Part shown: positions 35,061 to 44,156 of the stretch, in pieces
How the letters are laid out: every line of letters begins with the position of its first letter
Position numbering within the stretch: position 1 is the stretch's first letter
Assembly (NCBI RefSeq): GCF_017355855.1
Contig: NZ_JAFEWD010000004.1
Location: 62,001-126,000, forward strand
Source of the DNA: Pedobacter sp. SYSU D00535
Lineage (GTDB): Bacteria; Bacteroidota; Bacteroidia; Sphingobacteriales; Sphingobacteriaceae
Length of the DNA: 64,000 nt
Direction: 5' to 3'
Position numbers and translations under genes: made by a program
The notes under the pieces: model-generated
What the model saw: the letters and a program-made list of their open reading frames with translations, nothing else
Database searches by the model: none
What the model was told of the DNA's origin: nothing

Positions 35061-36372
35061 ATCAGGCTTTTTTTCGTTTCTACAACAGTTTCTTGTAGTT
35101 CTACTCGGTTTCGGGACTTTTTATATCCTTGTTAGGATACTGGATAAAAATGAATTCGGAGCATGGTCTCTTTTTATTGCCGTTACTGCTTTTTTGGAAG
35201 CAGCGAGAAATGGACTGGTTCAAAATGCATTGGTAAAGTTCCTTGCTTCTCACCAGGAAGAGAAAAAGGACATCATTACAGCTTCTTTCGCAATTACGGG
35301 TGTCCTTACATTGATCTGCATTCTTTTAAACTTCGGATTCGCTAATTACCTGAGTCTGCTCTGGAAAACGCCTCAGTTATTACCAATGTTCTATTGGTAT
35401 AATATCATTTTTGTTTTTTCGGGATTGATCACGCAGTTTCAGTGTATTCAACAGGCAAACTTTCGCTTCGATGGACTTTTCTATACATCCATTGCCCGGC
35501 AGTTAATACTCTTTGGCTACGTACTGTCTTCTGCCATCTTTGGTTTTTCTATTTCTCTTATAGCCCTGGTATTTGTGCAGATTGTTTCGTCACTTGTTGG
35601 AGCTATCATTGCTTACTTCTTTACCCGGCAATACTTCGCGCTAGGCTGGAAGGTAAATTTTGAATGGGTTTCCCGGCTGTTTCATTACGGCAAGTACGTG
35701 CTTGGTACGGCTTTAAGTTCTATCCTATTCAATAGTATTGACCAGTTTATGCTTGGAACTTATCTTTCTACCGCTGCGGCAGGAACCTATAATATCGCAA
35801 TAAGAATCACTAATCTGGTAGAAATCCCGACAACTTCAGTTTCGAACATTGTATTTCCGCAAAGCGCAAGAAGAGTAGAAAACGAGGGACTTGAGGCGGT
35901 AAAGCATCTTTATGAAAAGTCAGTGGCGGTAATCCTCGCAATACTTATTCCCGGACTAATTTTTTGCTTTCTATTTTCAGGACTCATAGTAGACCTTGTA
36001 GCGGGTGAAAAGTATGAGGATACAATTCCTCTCCTGCGTGTTACGCTTATTTATTGCTTATTCATACCCTATGGACGCCAGTTCGGAACGTTATTGGATT
36101 CGATAGGCAAGACGAAACTGACGTTTAGTATCGTAGTTCTGTCAGCCCTGATAAATATTGCATCTAACTATGTCTTCATACATCAATATGGTGTAATGGG
36201 AGCAGCCTACGGGACTCTTTTTGCTAACATTATCGGCTTTATCATCGGTCAAATTATCCTTAAACGCGAGTTGAACGTAGAGTTTTTGAATACTATCATC
36301 TACGCCAAAGACTTCTATGTAGAAATGTTTTCAAAATATCTTAAACCAGCTATGGTTCGCGTGCGTTCCTAG
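35038..36372 (+). CDS. Wzx/MOP-family polysaccharide flippase
   Basis: A 444-residue membrane protein with about 12-14 helices, of the polysaccharide/oligosaccharide exporter group. It would flip lipid-linked sugar units across the inner membrane. Family features are the N-terminal LVRILDKNEFGAWSLFIAV, the middle SIDQFMLGTYLSTAAAGTYN and NYVFIHQYGVMGAAYGTLFA. It starts with GTG at 35038 inside the preceding gene. No polymerase or wider glycan cluster is present, so the module may make a short glycan or work with genes elsewhere. Confidence 0.85.
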   Translation: MKNKYWLKSGFFSFLQQFLVVLLGFGTFYILVRILDKNEFGAWSLFIAVTAFLEAARNGLVQNALVKFLASHQEEKKDIITASFAITGVLTLICILLNFGFANYLSLLWKTPQLLPMFYWYNIIFVFSGLITQFQCIQQANFRFDGLFYTSIARQLILFGYVLSSAIFGFSISLIALVFVQIVSSLVGAIIAYFFTRQYFALGWKVNFEWVSRLFHYGKYVLGTALSSILFNSIDQFMLGTYLSTAAAGTYNIAIRITNLVEIPTTSVSNIVFPQSARRVENEGLEAVKHLYEKSVAVILAILIPGLIFCFLFSGLIVDLVAGEKYEDTIPLLRVTLIYCLFIPYGRQFGTLLDSIGKTKLTFSIVVLSALINIASNYVFIHQYGVMGAAYGTLFANIIGFIIGQIILKRELNVEFLNTIIYAKDFYVEMFSKYLKPAMVRVRS

Positions 36373-36387
36373 GAACAGGTTATTCTG

Positions 36388-36819
36388 ATGATTAAAGTAA
36401 CTAAAGTAGAAGATCCGCTCATCTTGGAAACCGTTTTTGCCATCCGGCGGGAAGTTTTTGTAGTTGAACAGAATTGCCCTCCAGAATTGGAGTGGGAGTT
36501 TGAAGATGAGTCCACTCATTTTCTTGCCACGGTTGATGATTCTCCTGCAGGAGCAGCAAGGTGGAGGAGAACAGACAAAGGTTTTAAGTTAGAAAGATTT
36601 GCTGTTTTGAAACCATTTAGGGGGAAGGGTGTAGGCCAGGCGTTGGTTAAAGCGGTTCTAGGCGACCTTCCTCGGAGTGCGGATTATATTTATCTCAATG
36701 CACAGGTTCAAGCGATGGGAATGTATGCTAAGCTAGGTTTTGTGGCGGAGGGAGAGCAGTTTGAAGAGGCAGGTATTCAACATTATAAAATGGTATTTAA
36801 AGTTAGTTCTTCATTATGA
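36388..36819 (+). CDS. GNAT-family N-acetyltransferase (ElaA/YjcF-like)
   Basis: A 143-residue acetyl-CoA-dependent acyltransferase. It opens with VFAIRREVFVVEQNCPPELE, typical of the YjcF/ElaA group, and has the acetyl-CoA loop LKPFRGKGVGQALVKAV and the C-terminal MYAKLGFVAEGEQFEEAGI. It lies 15 bases after the flippase on the same strand, though this family occurs in many contexts and its substrate is unknown. Confidence 0.88.
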   Translation: MIKVTKVEDPLILETVFAIRREVFVVEQNCPPELEWEFEDESTHFLATVDDSPAGAARWRRTDKGFKLERFAVLKPFRGKGVGQALVKAVLGDLPRSADYIYLNAQVQAMGMYAKLGFVAEGEQFEEAGIQHYKMVFKVSSSL

Positions 36820-36898
36820 AGAATCGACAAAGCTTTTGGTAGCAGGAGAGAACATTCATCCTCTCCTTAACTGATCCGCATTTCTAAAGATCCGGCAT

Positions 36899-38203
36899 TT
36901 ATTTTCCCGAAGTATCTTCAGTCATTGAATTTCTGTTAAATCTTCTGATAATTAATCTCGTGCCCCTGTCGTAACTAAAATAACTCCAAATCCAATTCAC
37001 AAGTACTACCAACTTATTTCTAAAGCCTACCAGGCTCATTAGGTGTACAAACATCCACACAAACCATGCGAATATGCCGTGAAAATGAATTTTGCCAATA
37101 TCTACAACAGCCCTGTTTCTTCCAACGGTGGCCATCGATCCTTTATCTCGATATTTAAACGGCTCCATCTTTTCTCCATTGATCAGGCGTATAAGGTTTT
37201 TTGCCAGGTTTTTGCCTTGTTGGATAGCTGCTGGCGCAACACCTGGATGGCCGTTCGGATATTCTTCTGTCATCATTGCAGCAACGTCTCCAATGGCGAA
37301 GATGTCCTGAAATCCCACGATCCTATTAAATTCATCTACTTTTATCCGTCCTCCGCGGACGATCCGATCTTGTGGAATACCTGCCGGTACTTCTCCTTTA
37401 ACCCCCGCAGACCAAAGCACGTTTTTTGTCACAATTTCCTCGCCGCTTGATAGCTTAATCACCTCTCCGTCATAGGAAGAAACCCGTACATCAGTTAATA
37501 CCTGTACTCCCATCTCCTCCAGGAAGTCTTTCGCGCTCCTTCTGGACTTTGCTGACATCGGCCCTAAAAGTTCGGTAGAACCCTCAATGAGGTAGATGTT
37601 GACTTCCGACAGGTCGAGTTCCGGGTAGTCAGTCTTCAGTACATGTCGCTTCAGTTCTGATAAGGCTCCCGAAAGCTCAACCCCCGTCGGCCCGCCTCCC
37701 ACTACAACGAAGTTCAGCAGGCCGGCTTTCTTTATTGGATCATGTTCTATCAACGCTTCTTCGAGGTTTTGGAGGATCATGCTCCGAAGATTTAATGACT
37801 CGGGAATCGTCTTCATAGGCATGGTGTAATGCTCTAATTCTTTTGAACCAAAAAAATTAGAGTCAGAACCAGTAGCAAGTACAAGATAGTCGTAAAAGAA
37901 CTCGCCTATATTTGTTTCAATCGCTTTTCTCTCGGGATGAATAGCTGAAACCTCTGCATTTCTAAATATGAAATTTTTTTGTCCTTTAAATATTTTACGA
38001 AGTGGAAAAGCGATAGAGTCTGCTTCAAGTCCTCCTGTTGCCACTTGGTACAAGAGCGGCTGGAAAGTGTGATAGTTGTGCCGATCGAGCATAAGCACCT
38101 GTACTTCTTTTTCTCTCAGGTGTTTTGCCAATTGTATTCCTCCAAATCCGCCACCAACTATAACTACTTTCGGGAAATTTACAGCTCTATTTTTTTCTTC
38201 CAT
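36899..38203 (-). CDS. ndh: Type II NADH:quinone oxidoreductase
   Basis: A non-proton-pumping NADH dehydrogenase (434 residues) that passes electrons to quinone at the inner membrane. The FAD-binding Rossmann motif is KVVIVGGGFGGIQLAKHL, the NADH one is FVVVGGGPTGVELSGAL, and the quinone-site stretch QPLLYQVATGGLEADSI is present. The C-terminus has the hydrophobic FAWFVWMFVHLMSLVGF membrane anchor. A TTG two codons upstream is possible, but ATG at 38203 is preferred. The gene is alone on its strand. Confidence 0.93.
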   Translation of the reverse strand: MEEKNRAVNFPKVVIVGGGFGGIQLAKHLREKEVQVLMLDRHNYHTFQPLLYQVATGGLEADSIAFPLRKIFKGQKNFIFRNAEVSAIHPERKAIETNIGEFFYDYLVLATGSDSNFFGSKELEHYTMPMKTIPESLNLRSMILQNLEEALIEHDPIKKAGLLNFVVVGGGPTGVELSGALSELKRHVLKTDYPELDLSEVNIYLIEGSTELLGPMSAKSRRSAKDFLEEMGVQVLTDVRVSSYDGEVIKLSSGEEIVTKNVLWSAGVKGEVPAGIPQDRIVRGGRIKVDEFNRIVGFQDIFAIGDVAAMMTEEYPNGHPGVAPAAIQQGKNLAKNLIRLINGEKMEPFKYRDKGSMATVGRNRAVVDIGKIHFHGIFAWFVWMFVHLMSLVGFRNKLVVLVNWIWSYFSYDRGTRLIIRRFNRNSMTEDTSGK

Positions 38204-38293
38204 GTTCAAAATTTAGTATACTTTATATAACCTGAAACTTAATTAAATGTTGACGATATCCGTAAAGTAGCAAAGTAGGTTAAAGTTCTCTAA

Positions 38294-38323
38294 TAAAAAA
38301 AGCCCCTGTAATGAACAAGGGCT
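38294..38323 (-). terminator. secDF terminator
   Basis: On the minus strand AGCCCTTGT pairs with ACAGGGGCT (9 bp with one G-T pair) and is followed by seven T. It lies 22 bases after the secDF stop codon. Confidence 0.85.
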
Positions 38324-38345
38324 CTACAATTAGTAATTACTGATC

Positions 38346-41336
38346 TTATTTTACTTCTCTGGTTACCAGAGACTCTCCTTTTTTTCTGATGAACTCCACC
38401 ACGAATGGTGTCGCAACGAAAAGAGAAGAGTAAGTTCCAAAAACCACCCCGATTAACATCGCGAAAGAGAAACCTCTTAAAATCTCACCTCCAAAAATGA
38501 AGATGATAATCAGAACAGCTATTACGCAGACCCCGGTGATAACCGTACGGCTTAGCGTACTATTTAACGCGTTGTTTATAACAGTAGGCATATCCTCGTC
38601 TTTCGAATGATGCTGGTTGATGTATTCCCGAACCCGGTCAAATACAACCACCGTATCGTTAATAGAATATCCCATTACGGTTAAAATTGCGGCGATAAAT
38701 GCTTGATCGATATCCAGGGAAAACGGAACAAAACCGTTTAGTAAAGAGAAGATGGACAACAGGACTAAAACGTCGTGGGCCAGTGCAACAATGGCTGAAA
38801 TACCAAACTGCCATCTGCGGAAACGTACTAAAATGTACAGGAAGATGACCAGGATTGAGAAAACAACTGCCCAAACTGCAGATACCTTGATATCGTTGGC
38901 CATAGTAGGACCAACTTTTTGAGCATCTTTGATTTCGTAGTTAGGACTAATTTTCTTTAATCCCGCGTTCAACTTGTCAGACACTTGCTGTTCTGCCTGT
39001 TCGGAAGTTTCCTCGACCATGTAAGAGGTGGTGATCTTCACTTCGTTCGCCGATCCATATGTTTTTACTTCTGTAGATGCGTCTTGAAATTCTGCTGAAA
39101 CAGCTTCTCTTACATCATTGGTGCTTACACTTTTATCAAACTCTACAAAATAGGAGCGGCCTCCCTGGAAATCGACACCAAGACTAAAACCTCTCGTAAA
39201 CATAGAGATCAAGCCAGCAACAATGATGATTCCGGAGAACAAATAGAACTTCCTTCTGCCGGAGATGAAGTCGAACTTAGAATCTTTAAATAGATTCTGA
39301 GTAGCCTTAATTGAGAAGCTTACGGTTTTTTGTTTTGCTAAAAGCCATTCAAAAACAAGGCGAGTAATGAAAATCGCGGCAAATAGTGAGGTGACGATAC
39401 CAATCATCAGGGTTGTAGCGAAACCTACTATTGGCCCGCTACCAAATATATACAGGATTACGCCTGTCAGGAAGGTGGTGATGTTTGAGTCAAGGATGGA
39501 AGACATCGCTTTGCTATAGCCTTCTGCAATAGCTAGCCTTACGCTCTTCCCTTCTGCAATTTCTTCCCTTACACGTTCATAGATAAGTACGTTCGCGTCC
39601 ACTGACATACCCAGTGATAGGACGATACCTGCAATACCGGGTAATGTTAACACGGCACCTAACGAAGCTAGAACTCCCATAAGGAAGAACAAGTTCACGA
39701 GGAGTGCGATGTTAGCCACCCAACCAGCTGTATTATAGTAAAGCGCCATGAAAAGCAGGATTACCACTAAGCCAGCGACAGAGGAAATTAGCCCGCTATT
39801 GATTGATTCTAAACCTAAAGAAGGGCCTACAACATACTCACTGACTATTTTTGCTGGCGCAGGTAAACGACCTGCTTTAAGGACGTTTGCTAGGTCTTTA
39901 GTATCTTCAGCAGTGAAATTACCACTGATAGAAGAACTTCCGTTTGGAATTTCATTTTGTACCGTTGGTGCCGAGTAAACGTTGCCGTCAAGAACAATTG
40001 CTATGGATTTGTTATCCTCCCGGTTGTTGGGATCACCCGCTGCAGCTGCTGTCAGTTGTCTCCACTGACGAGCTCCTTCCGGATTCATGTACATCAACAC
40101 CTCGTTATTGCCCCGCTCATCTACATCGTTTCGTGCATCTGTAATTACGTCTCCTGCAAGCGCAGCCGAATTGTTGAACCCACTAGCTTTCAGTGCATAT
40201 AATTCGAATATTTTGCTTTCTTCTGTTGCTGGTTTAACTCCCCACATGAAATTCACATTTTGAGGAATTACTGATCTCACTTCAGGAGAACGAAGCAACT
40301 TGTTGACCTTTGCAGTATCTTTTAAAGCTGCGTAACCAACAACAGGTCCAGCACCAAGGGCTTGTTGACCACCTTGCCCCTGAGAAAGGTTTGGCGCTAA
40401 AATCGCAAACAAAGGATTTTGTTTTGCTTGTTCAGCCTGCGCCCCCAATGCAGAAGTGTCTTTACCAGCTGTACCTTGTTTTGCTCCCAGGTTTGCTAGT
40501 TTACCTCCAGTTGTATCTGCCTTAGCAGTTGCACCTTTAGTAGTTGTATCCGCAGTGGCTTTTTGACTTGCGGCTACTACGCTATTAATGCTTTCCAGGA
40601 TAGGGAACACCTCGCGGTTATCGTAGGTTTCCCAAAACTCCAGCTGTGCTGAACCTTGCAGAAGTTTGCGTACCCGTTGTTGATCTGTAACACCAGGAAG
40701 TTCTACCAGGATGCGGTTAGTACCTTGCTGAAGCTGAATATTTGGAGAAGCAACGCCGAACTTATCAATACGTGTACGAAGGATATTGAAAGAACGATCG
40801 ATAGCATCCTGAGCTTGATTGCTAAGGAACGTGGCTACATCTGCGTCGCTTGTATTAGGTTTAATAAAAGCGGCGTTTTCTTTGGTAGCGAAAATTTTCG
40901 CAAGGTTTCCGTTTCCGGCAAGCTTTTGATACTCGTCAACAAAAAGGTTGATGAAATTATCTTCCCCACGATTTAAACGGGTTTGAGCATTCTGCAACGC
41001 TGTGTTGAATGCCGGAGAAGGATTGTCGTTCGCAAGATTCTTGATTAGCTCGGTAAGCGAGATCTCCATTGTTACGTTCATCCCGCCCGCCAGGTCAAGT
41101 CCAAGAGGGATTTCGTTTTCTTTTACCTGTTGGTAGTTGAATTTTGTGAATCCCAAATTATAGACCGGCTGAGTGGCCATCGAATCGAGATATGCTCTTT
41201 CTTTAGCAGGATCACCCTTTGCATATTCCTTTGCATCTTTTTCAACCCTGTTTGCCACCCACGTAAACGACAGAGAATATAAACATCCGATCGTTAATGC
41301 TATAGCGGCGAATTTAATCAATCCTTTACCTTGCAT
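38346..41336 (-). CDS. secDF: Fused protein translocase SecD-SecF
   Basis: A 996-residue inner-membrane motor that uses the proton gradient to pull exported proteins through SecYEG. The SecD half (about 1-640) has the opening LGLDLAGGMNVTMEISLTEL, the P1 head and the membrane motif LSLGMSVDANVLIYERVREE. The SecF half has FSLGVDFQGGRSYFVEF and MGYSINDTVVVFDRVREYI. Fusion is usual in Bacteroidota. Between about residues 250 and 340 an Ala/Thr/Lys/Gly/Gln-rich insertion interrupts P1. The start is ATG at 41336, 56-60 bases after a TAGATTTG box. Confidence 0.96.
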   Translation of the reverse strand: MQGKGLIKFAAIALTIGCLYSLSFTWVANRVEKDAKEYAKGDPAKERAYLDSMATQPVYNLGFTKFNYQQVKENEIPLGLDLAGGMNVTMEISLTELIKNLANDNPSPAFNTALQNAQTRLNRGEDNFINLFVDEYQKLAGNGNLAKIFATKENAAFIKPNTSDADVATFLSNQAQDAIDRSFNILRTRIDKFGVASPNIQLQQGTNRILVELPGVTDQQRVRKLLQGSAQLEFWETYDNREVFPILESINSVVAASQKATADTTTKGATAKADTTGGKLANLGAKQGTAGKDTSALGAQAEQAKQNPLFAILAPNLSQGQGGQQALGAGPVVGYAALKDTAKVNKLLRSPEVRSVIPQNVNFMWGVKPATEESKIFELYALKASGFNNSAALAGDVITDARNDVDERGNNEVLMYMNPEGARQWRQLTAAAAGDPNNREDNKSIAIVLDGNVYSAPTVQNEIPNGSSSISGNFTAEDTKDLANVLKAGRLPAPAKIVSEYVVGPSLGLESINSGLISSVAGLVVILLFMALYYNTAGWVANIALLVNLFFLMGVLASLGAVLTLPGIAGIVLSLGMSVDANVLIYERVREEIAEGKSVRLAIAEGYSKAMSSILDSNITTFLTGVILYIFGSGPIVGFATTLMIGIVTSLFAAIFITRLVFEWLLAKQKTVSFSIKATQNLFKDSKFDFISGRRKFYLFSGIIIVAGLISMFTRGFSLGVDFQGGRSYFVEFDKSVSTNDVREAVSAEFQDASTEVKTYGSANEVKITTSYMVEETSEQAEQQVSDKLNAGLKKISPNYEIKDAQKVGPTMANDIKVSAVWAVVFSILVIFLYILVRFRRWQFGISAIVALAHDVLVLLSIFSLLNGFVPFSLDIDQAFIAAILTVMGYSINDTVVVFDRVREYINQHHSKDEDMPTVINNALNSTLSRTVITGVCVIAVLIIIFIFGGEILRGFSFAMLIGVVFGTYSSLFVATPFVVEFIRKKGESLVTREVK

Positions 41337-41398
41337 TTTTGTTTAGTATATATATAAATCAGTTTTAATCTTAATTAAGCCCTTTTCTGATAAGACGG

Positions 41399-41406
41399 CA
41401 AATCTA
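41399..41406 (-). promoter_or_regulatory. secDF promoter
   Basis: TAGATTTG on the minus strand is an exact TAnnTTTG match in the gap after folA. It would give secDF a leader of about 57 bases. Confidence 0.4.
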
Positions 41407-41460
41407 AGTAAATTTTTAATTTATGAAATTCTTTTAGTACAGAAAATCACGTAGCCAGAA

Positions 41461-41973
41461 TCAGGCACGCTGATAGGTTATATAAGAGTAATGAAATGGG
41501 TTCTTCTCATCTGGTTCGTGCTCTTCCACCTCTGTTTCAACCCATTCAGTAGTGGCGAGTTTTGGGAAAAAAGTATCTGCATCAAAAGTTTCATGGATCC
41601 TTGTAAGATAGACCCGATCTGTTATTTCAATCGCTTGCCTAAAAATCTCTGCTCCCCCTATAATGAAGACTTCAGCCTCTCCCTGACATGCTTTCAGTGC
41701 TTCATCCAGCGAGTCAAACACTTCGGCGCCCTCCAGCTTGAGGTCCTTTTGTCTGGAAACAACAACGTTTCTTCTATTTGGTAGTGCTCTACCCATGCTG
41801 TCGAAGGTTTTCCTACCCATGATGATCGTATGCCCGGTGGTAATACTTTTAAATCTTTTTAAGTCGGCCGGGAAGTGCACCAGTAACTGGTTGTTTTTGC
41901 CTATTCCCCACTGTTCGTCAACTACAACTACGTTGGAGATTACCGGCGAACCGTTTTGTTTAATGGAAGTCAT
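41461..41973 (-). CDS. folA: Dihydrofolate reductase
   Basis: Reduces dihydrofolate with NADPH, regenerating the cofactor consumed by thymidylate synthase. The active-site region reads WGIGKNNQLLVHFPADLKRF, with the catalytic Asp in PADLK, then IIMGRKTFDSMG, LPNRRNVVVSR and EVFIIGGAEIFRQAI. At 170 residues it is normal. It lies 51 bases after thyA on the same strand, the usual thyA-folA pairing. Confidence 0.95.
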   Translation of the reverse strand: MTSIKQNGSPVISNVVVVDEQWGIGKNNQLLVHFPADLKRFKSITTGHTIIMGRKTFDSMGRALPNRRNVVVSRQKDLKLEGAEVFDSLDEALKACQGEAEVFIIGGAEIFRQAIEITDRVYLTRIHETFDADTFFPKLATTEWVETEVEEHEPDEKNPFHYSYITYQRA

Positions 41974-42024
41974 GCTGCTGGATAATAATCTGTCTATACG
42001 AGCGGGAAGGAAATGTGTTTCTAA

Positions 42025-42819
42025 TTAAACAGCAACTGGTGCTTTTATATGCGGATGCGGATCGTAATTCTCCAGGCTAAAATCTTCAAACTTGAAGTCG
42101 AAAATATTTTTTATGTCCGGATTCAGCTTCATCTTGGGCAGTGGTCGCGGTTCCCTGCTTAGCTGAAGCCTGGTTTGTTCCAAATGGTTATTGTACAGGT
42201 GTGCATCACCTAAGGTATGAACAAAATCTCCTGGCTTCAGGTCACATACTTGTGCAACCATCAGGGTGAGTAATGCATAAGAGGCAATGTTGAATGGAAC
42301 GCCAAGGAAGATATCGGCGCTGCGCTGATATAGCTGACAACTTAGCTTCCCGTCTGCTACATAAAATTGGAAAAAGCTGTGGCAAGGTGGCAAAGCCATG
42401 TTCTCGATCTCAGCAACATTCCAAGCAGATACAATTAACCTCCTCGAGTCTGGCGTGTTTTTAATCTGATTAATCACTTGGGAGATTTGATCAATATGTC
42501 GGCCGTCGGGAGTTGGCCAGGAGCGCCACTGATATCCGTACACCGGACCCAGTTCGCCATTTTCGTCCGCCCACTCATCCCAAATGCTCACGCCGTTATC
42601 TTTAAGGTACTTGATATTTGTATCTCCCTTCAGAAACCAGATCAGTTCGTGAATGATGGATCGTAAATGTAGTTTCTTGGTGGTAACAAGTGGAAATCCG
42701 TCTTCCAGGTTAAAGCGCATCTGATATCCAAATACACTAATTGTTCCTGTCCCAGTACGGTCGTGTTTCTGAGTGCCCGTGTCGAGCACATGCTGCATCA
42801 AATCGAGATATTGTTTCAT
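42025..42819 (-). CDS. thyA: Thymidylate synthase
   Basis: Methylates dUMP to dTMP using methylene-tetrahydrofolate. Motifs: [36 protein letters not shown], the active-site Cys in [32 protein letters not shown] and the closing HIKAPVAV. The start chosen is ATG at 42819 (264 residues, the E. coli length). A TTG at 42849 lies inside the -7 box TATGTTTG and would not be transcribed. Co-transcribed with folA and divergent from ispE. Confidence 0.96.
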   Translation of the reverse strand: MKQYLDLMQHVLDTGTQKHDRTGTGTISVFGYQMRFNLEDGFPLVTTKKLHLRSIIHELIWFLKGDTNIKYLKDNGVSIWDEWADENGELGPVYGYQWRSWPTPDGRHIDQISQVINQIKNTPDSRRLIVSAWNVAEIENMALPPCHSFFQFYVADGKLSCQLYQRSADIFLGVPFNIASYALLTLMVAQVCDLKPGDFVHTLGDAHLYNNHLEQTRLQLSREPRPLPKMKLNPDIKNIFDFKFEDFSLENYDPHPHIKAPVAV

Positions 42820-42846
42820 TTTATTCGCCGAGCAAAAGCTATCATC

Positions 42847-42854
42847 CAAACATA
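42847..42854 (-). promoter_or_regulatory. thyA-folA promoter
   Basis: TATGTTTG on the minus strand is an exact -7 box. Transcription would start near 42841, giving a leader of about 22 bases to the ATG at 42819. Confidence 0.55.
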
Positions 42855-42915
42855 GGAAATAAATGTATTTTTACCGTCCTACGAATGTGAAAAAACTCCT
42901 TAAGCGATAGAACTG

Positions 42916-43722
42916 ATGATCGTATTTCCAAATGCAAAAATAAACATAGGTTTAAATATTGTTAGCCGCAGGACTGATGGCTATCATAATCTGGAAACTG
43001 TTTTTTATCCTATTGCCATAAAAGACGCGCTTGAGGTAGTAGAAAGCGAAAGCCTTAGTTTCGAATCATCTGGTATCAATATTCCCGGACACGCTAACGA
43101 GAACCTTTGCTTAAAGGCGTTTGAAATGCTTCGCAAAGACCATAACATCCCCCTGGTTGCTATTCATTTAATGAAACACATACCTATTGGTGCTGGTTTG
43201 GGGGGAGGATCTGCAGATGCGGCTTTTTTTATTAAGCTGATGAATGAAAAGTTTGGCTTGGGATTATCGGTATATCAAATGGAAGAGTACTGTCGAGAAT
43301 TAGGAGCTGATTGCGCTTTTTTTGTACGGGATGAACCCGTGTTCGCTTTCGGGAAGGGAGATCAATTTGAACAAATCAACCTCGACCTTTCGGACTATTT
43401 CCTGGTTCTGGTGATGCCACCTGTGCATGTGTCAACGGGAGAAGCCTACCGGGGCGTGAGGCAAAGTGTGCCTGCAGAAAGTTTAAAAGAGCTTATAGCA
43501 CTTCCAGTTGAGGAGTGGAAAGGACGAGTTAAGAATGATTTTGAGGAGTCTGTTTTTAAGAACCATCCTTCGATACGAGGTGTCAAATCTGCTCTATATG
43601 AAGCCGGAGCAGCATATGCGTCAATGAGTGGAAGTGGGGCCTCTGTGTACGGAATCTTTAAAGAAAAAGTAGATCTGAAGGAACTGGAACGCGGGAATGC
43701 GGTTTTCTACGGTATTCAGTAG
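42916..43722 (+). CDS. ispE: 4-diphosphocytidyl-2-C-methyl-D-erythritol kinase
   Basis: A GHMP-family kinase of the MEP isoprenoid pathway, 268 residues. Recognised by the N-terminal FPNAKINIGLNIVSRRTDGYH, the ATP loop IPIGAGLGGGSADAAFF and the C-terminal ASMSGSGASVYGIF. The start is ATG at 42916. It has no neighbours from its pathway and is divergent from thyA. Upstream, TATTTTTA is one mismatch from a -7 box. The 135 bases after it hold nothing identifiable. Confidence 0.94.
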   Translation: MIVFPNAKINIGLNIVSRRTDGYHNLETVFYPIAIKDALEVVESESLSFESSGINIPGHANENLCLKAFEMLRKDHNIPLVAIHLMKHIPIGAGLGGGSADAAFFIKLMNEKFGLGLSVYQMEEYCRELGADCAFFVRDEPVFAFGKGDQFEQINLDLSDYFLVLVMPPVHVSTGEAYRGVRQSVPAESLKELIALPVEEWKGRVKNDFEESVFKNHPSIRGVKSALYEAGAAYASMSGSGASVYGIFKEKVDLKELERGNAVFYGIQ

Positions 43723-43857
43723 GTAGTTAATTGGAATGCTACCGTGGTAAGCTAAACCTGGGTGGAGTGGATACCGGCCCGTGACTAAGGCCTGCAGGCG
43801 TATGAACGGAACACAGGGCTGCAGGAGATCAGGGAACACCGTTGTTTTTCAAAAATC

Positions 43858-44151
43858 TTAACTGATATATTCCCGGTCTTCGTCGCTCAGTTTGTCGGTT
43901 CTCGGCTGGGTAATAAACTCGAGGTCGTCATGATCTTCGAAATCATCATCTCGTTTATTCTCTTTCGGACGAGACGGCCGGCCGGCCAGGAAACCCAAAA
44001 CAAAACCCAGAGCGAGCATAGCGCCTAAAGCCGCAAGCTTAGGTATTCGGGCGCTTCCAAAGAGCCAGAAATCGATTTCCTCAGTGTTGTTCATTAGTAT
44101 CACTGTCGCAAGCACTGAGGCGATGATAATGAAAAGACTTTTAGCACTCAT
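43858..44151 (-). CDS. LapA-domain (DUF1049-like) small membrane protein
   Basis: A 97-residue inner-membrane protein with two helices: KSLFIIIASVLATVILM and LAALGAMLALGFVLGFLAG. Between them is the family stretch NNTEEIDFWLFG, and the cytosolic tail is acidic and charged (KRDDDFEDHDDLEFI). Related LapA/YciS proteins assist LPS assembly in E. coli. It lies 5 bases after the 943-residue gene and is its likely co-transcribed partner. Confidence 0.72.
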   Translation of the reverse strand: MSAKSLFIIIASVLATVILMNNTEEIDFWLFGSARIPKLAALGAMLALGFVLGFLAGRPSRPKENKRDDDFEDHDDLEFITQPRTDKLSDEDREYIS

Positions 44152-44156
44152 AAAAA

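Noticed and set aside
42820-42849. TTG at 42849 as the thyA start
   Set aside because: It lies inside the -7 box TATGTTTG; ATG at 42819 gives the standard length and N-terminus.
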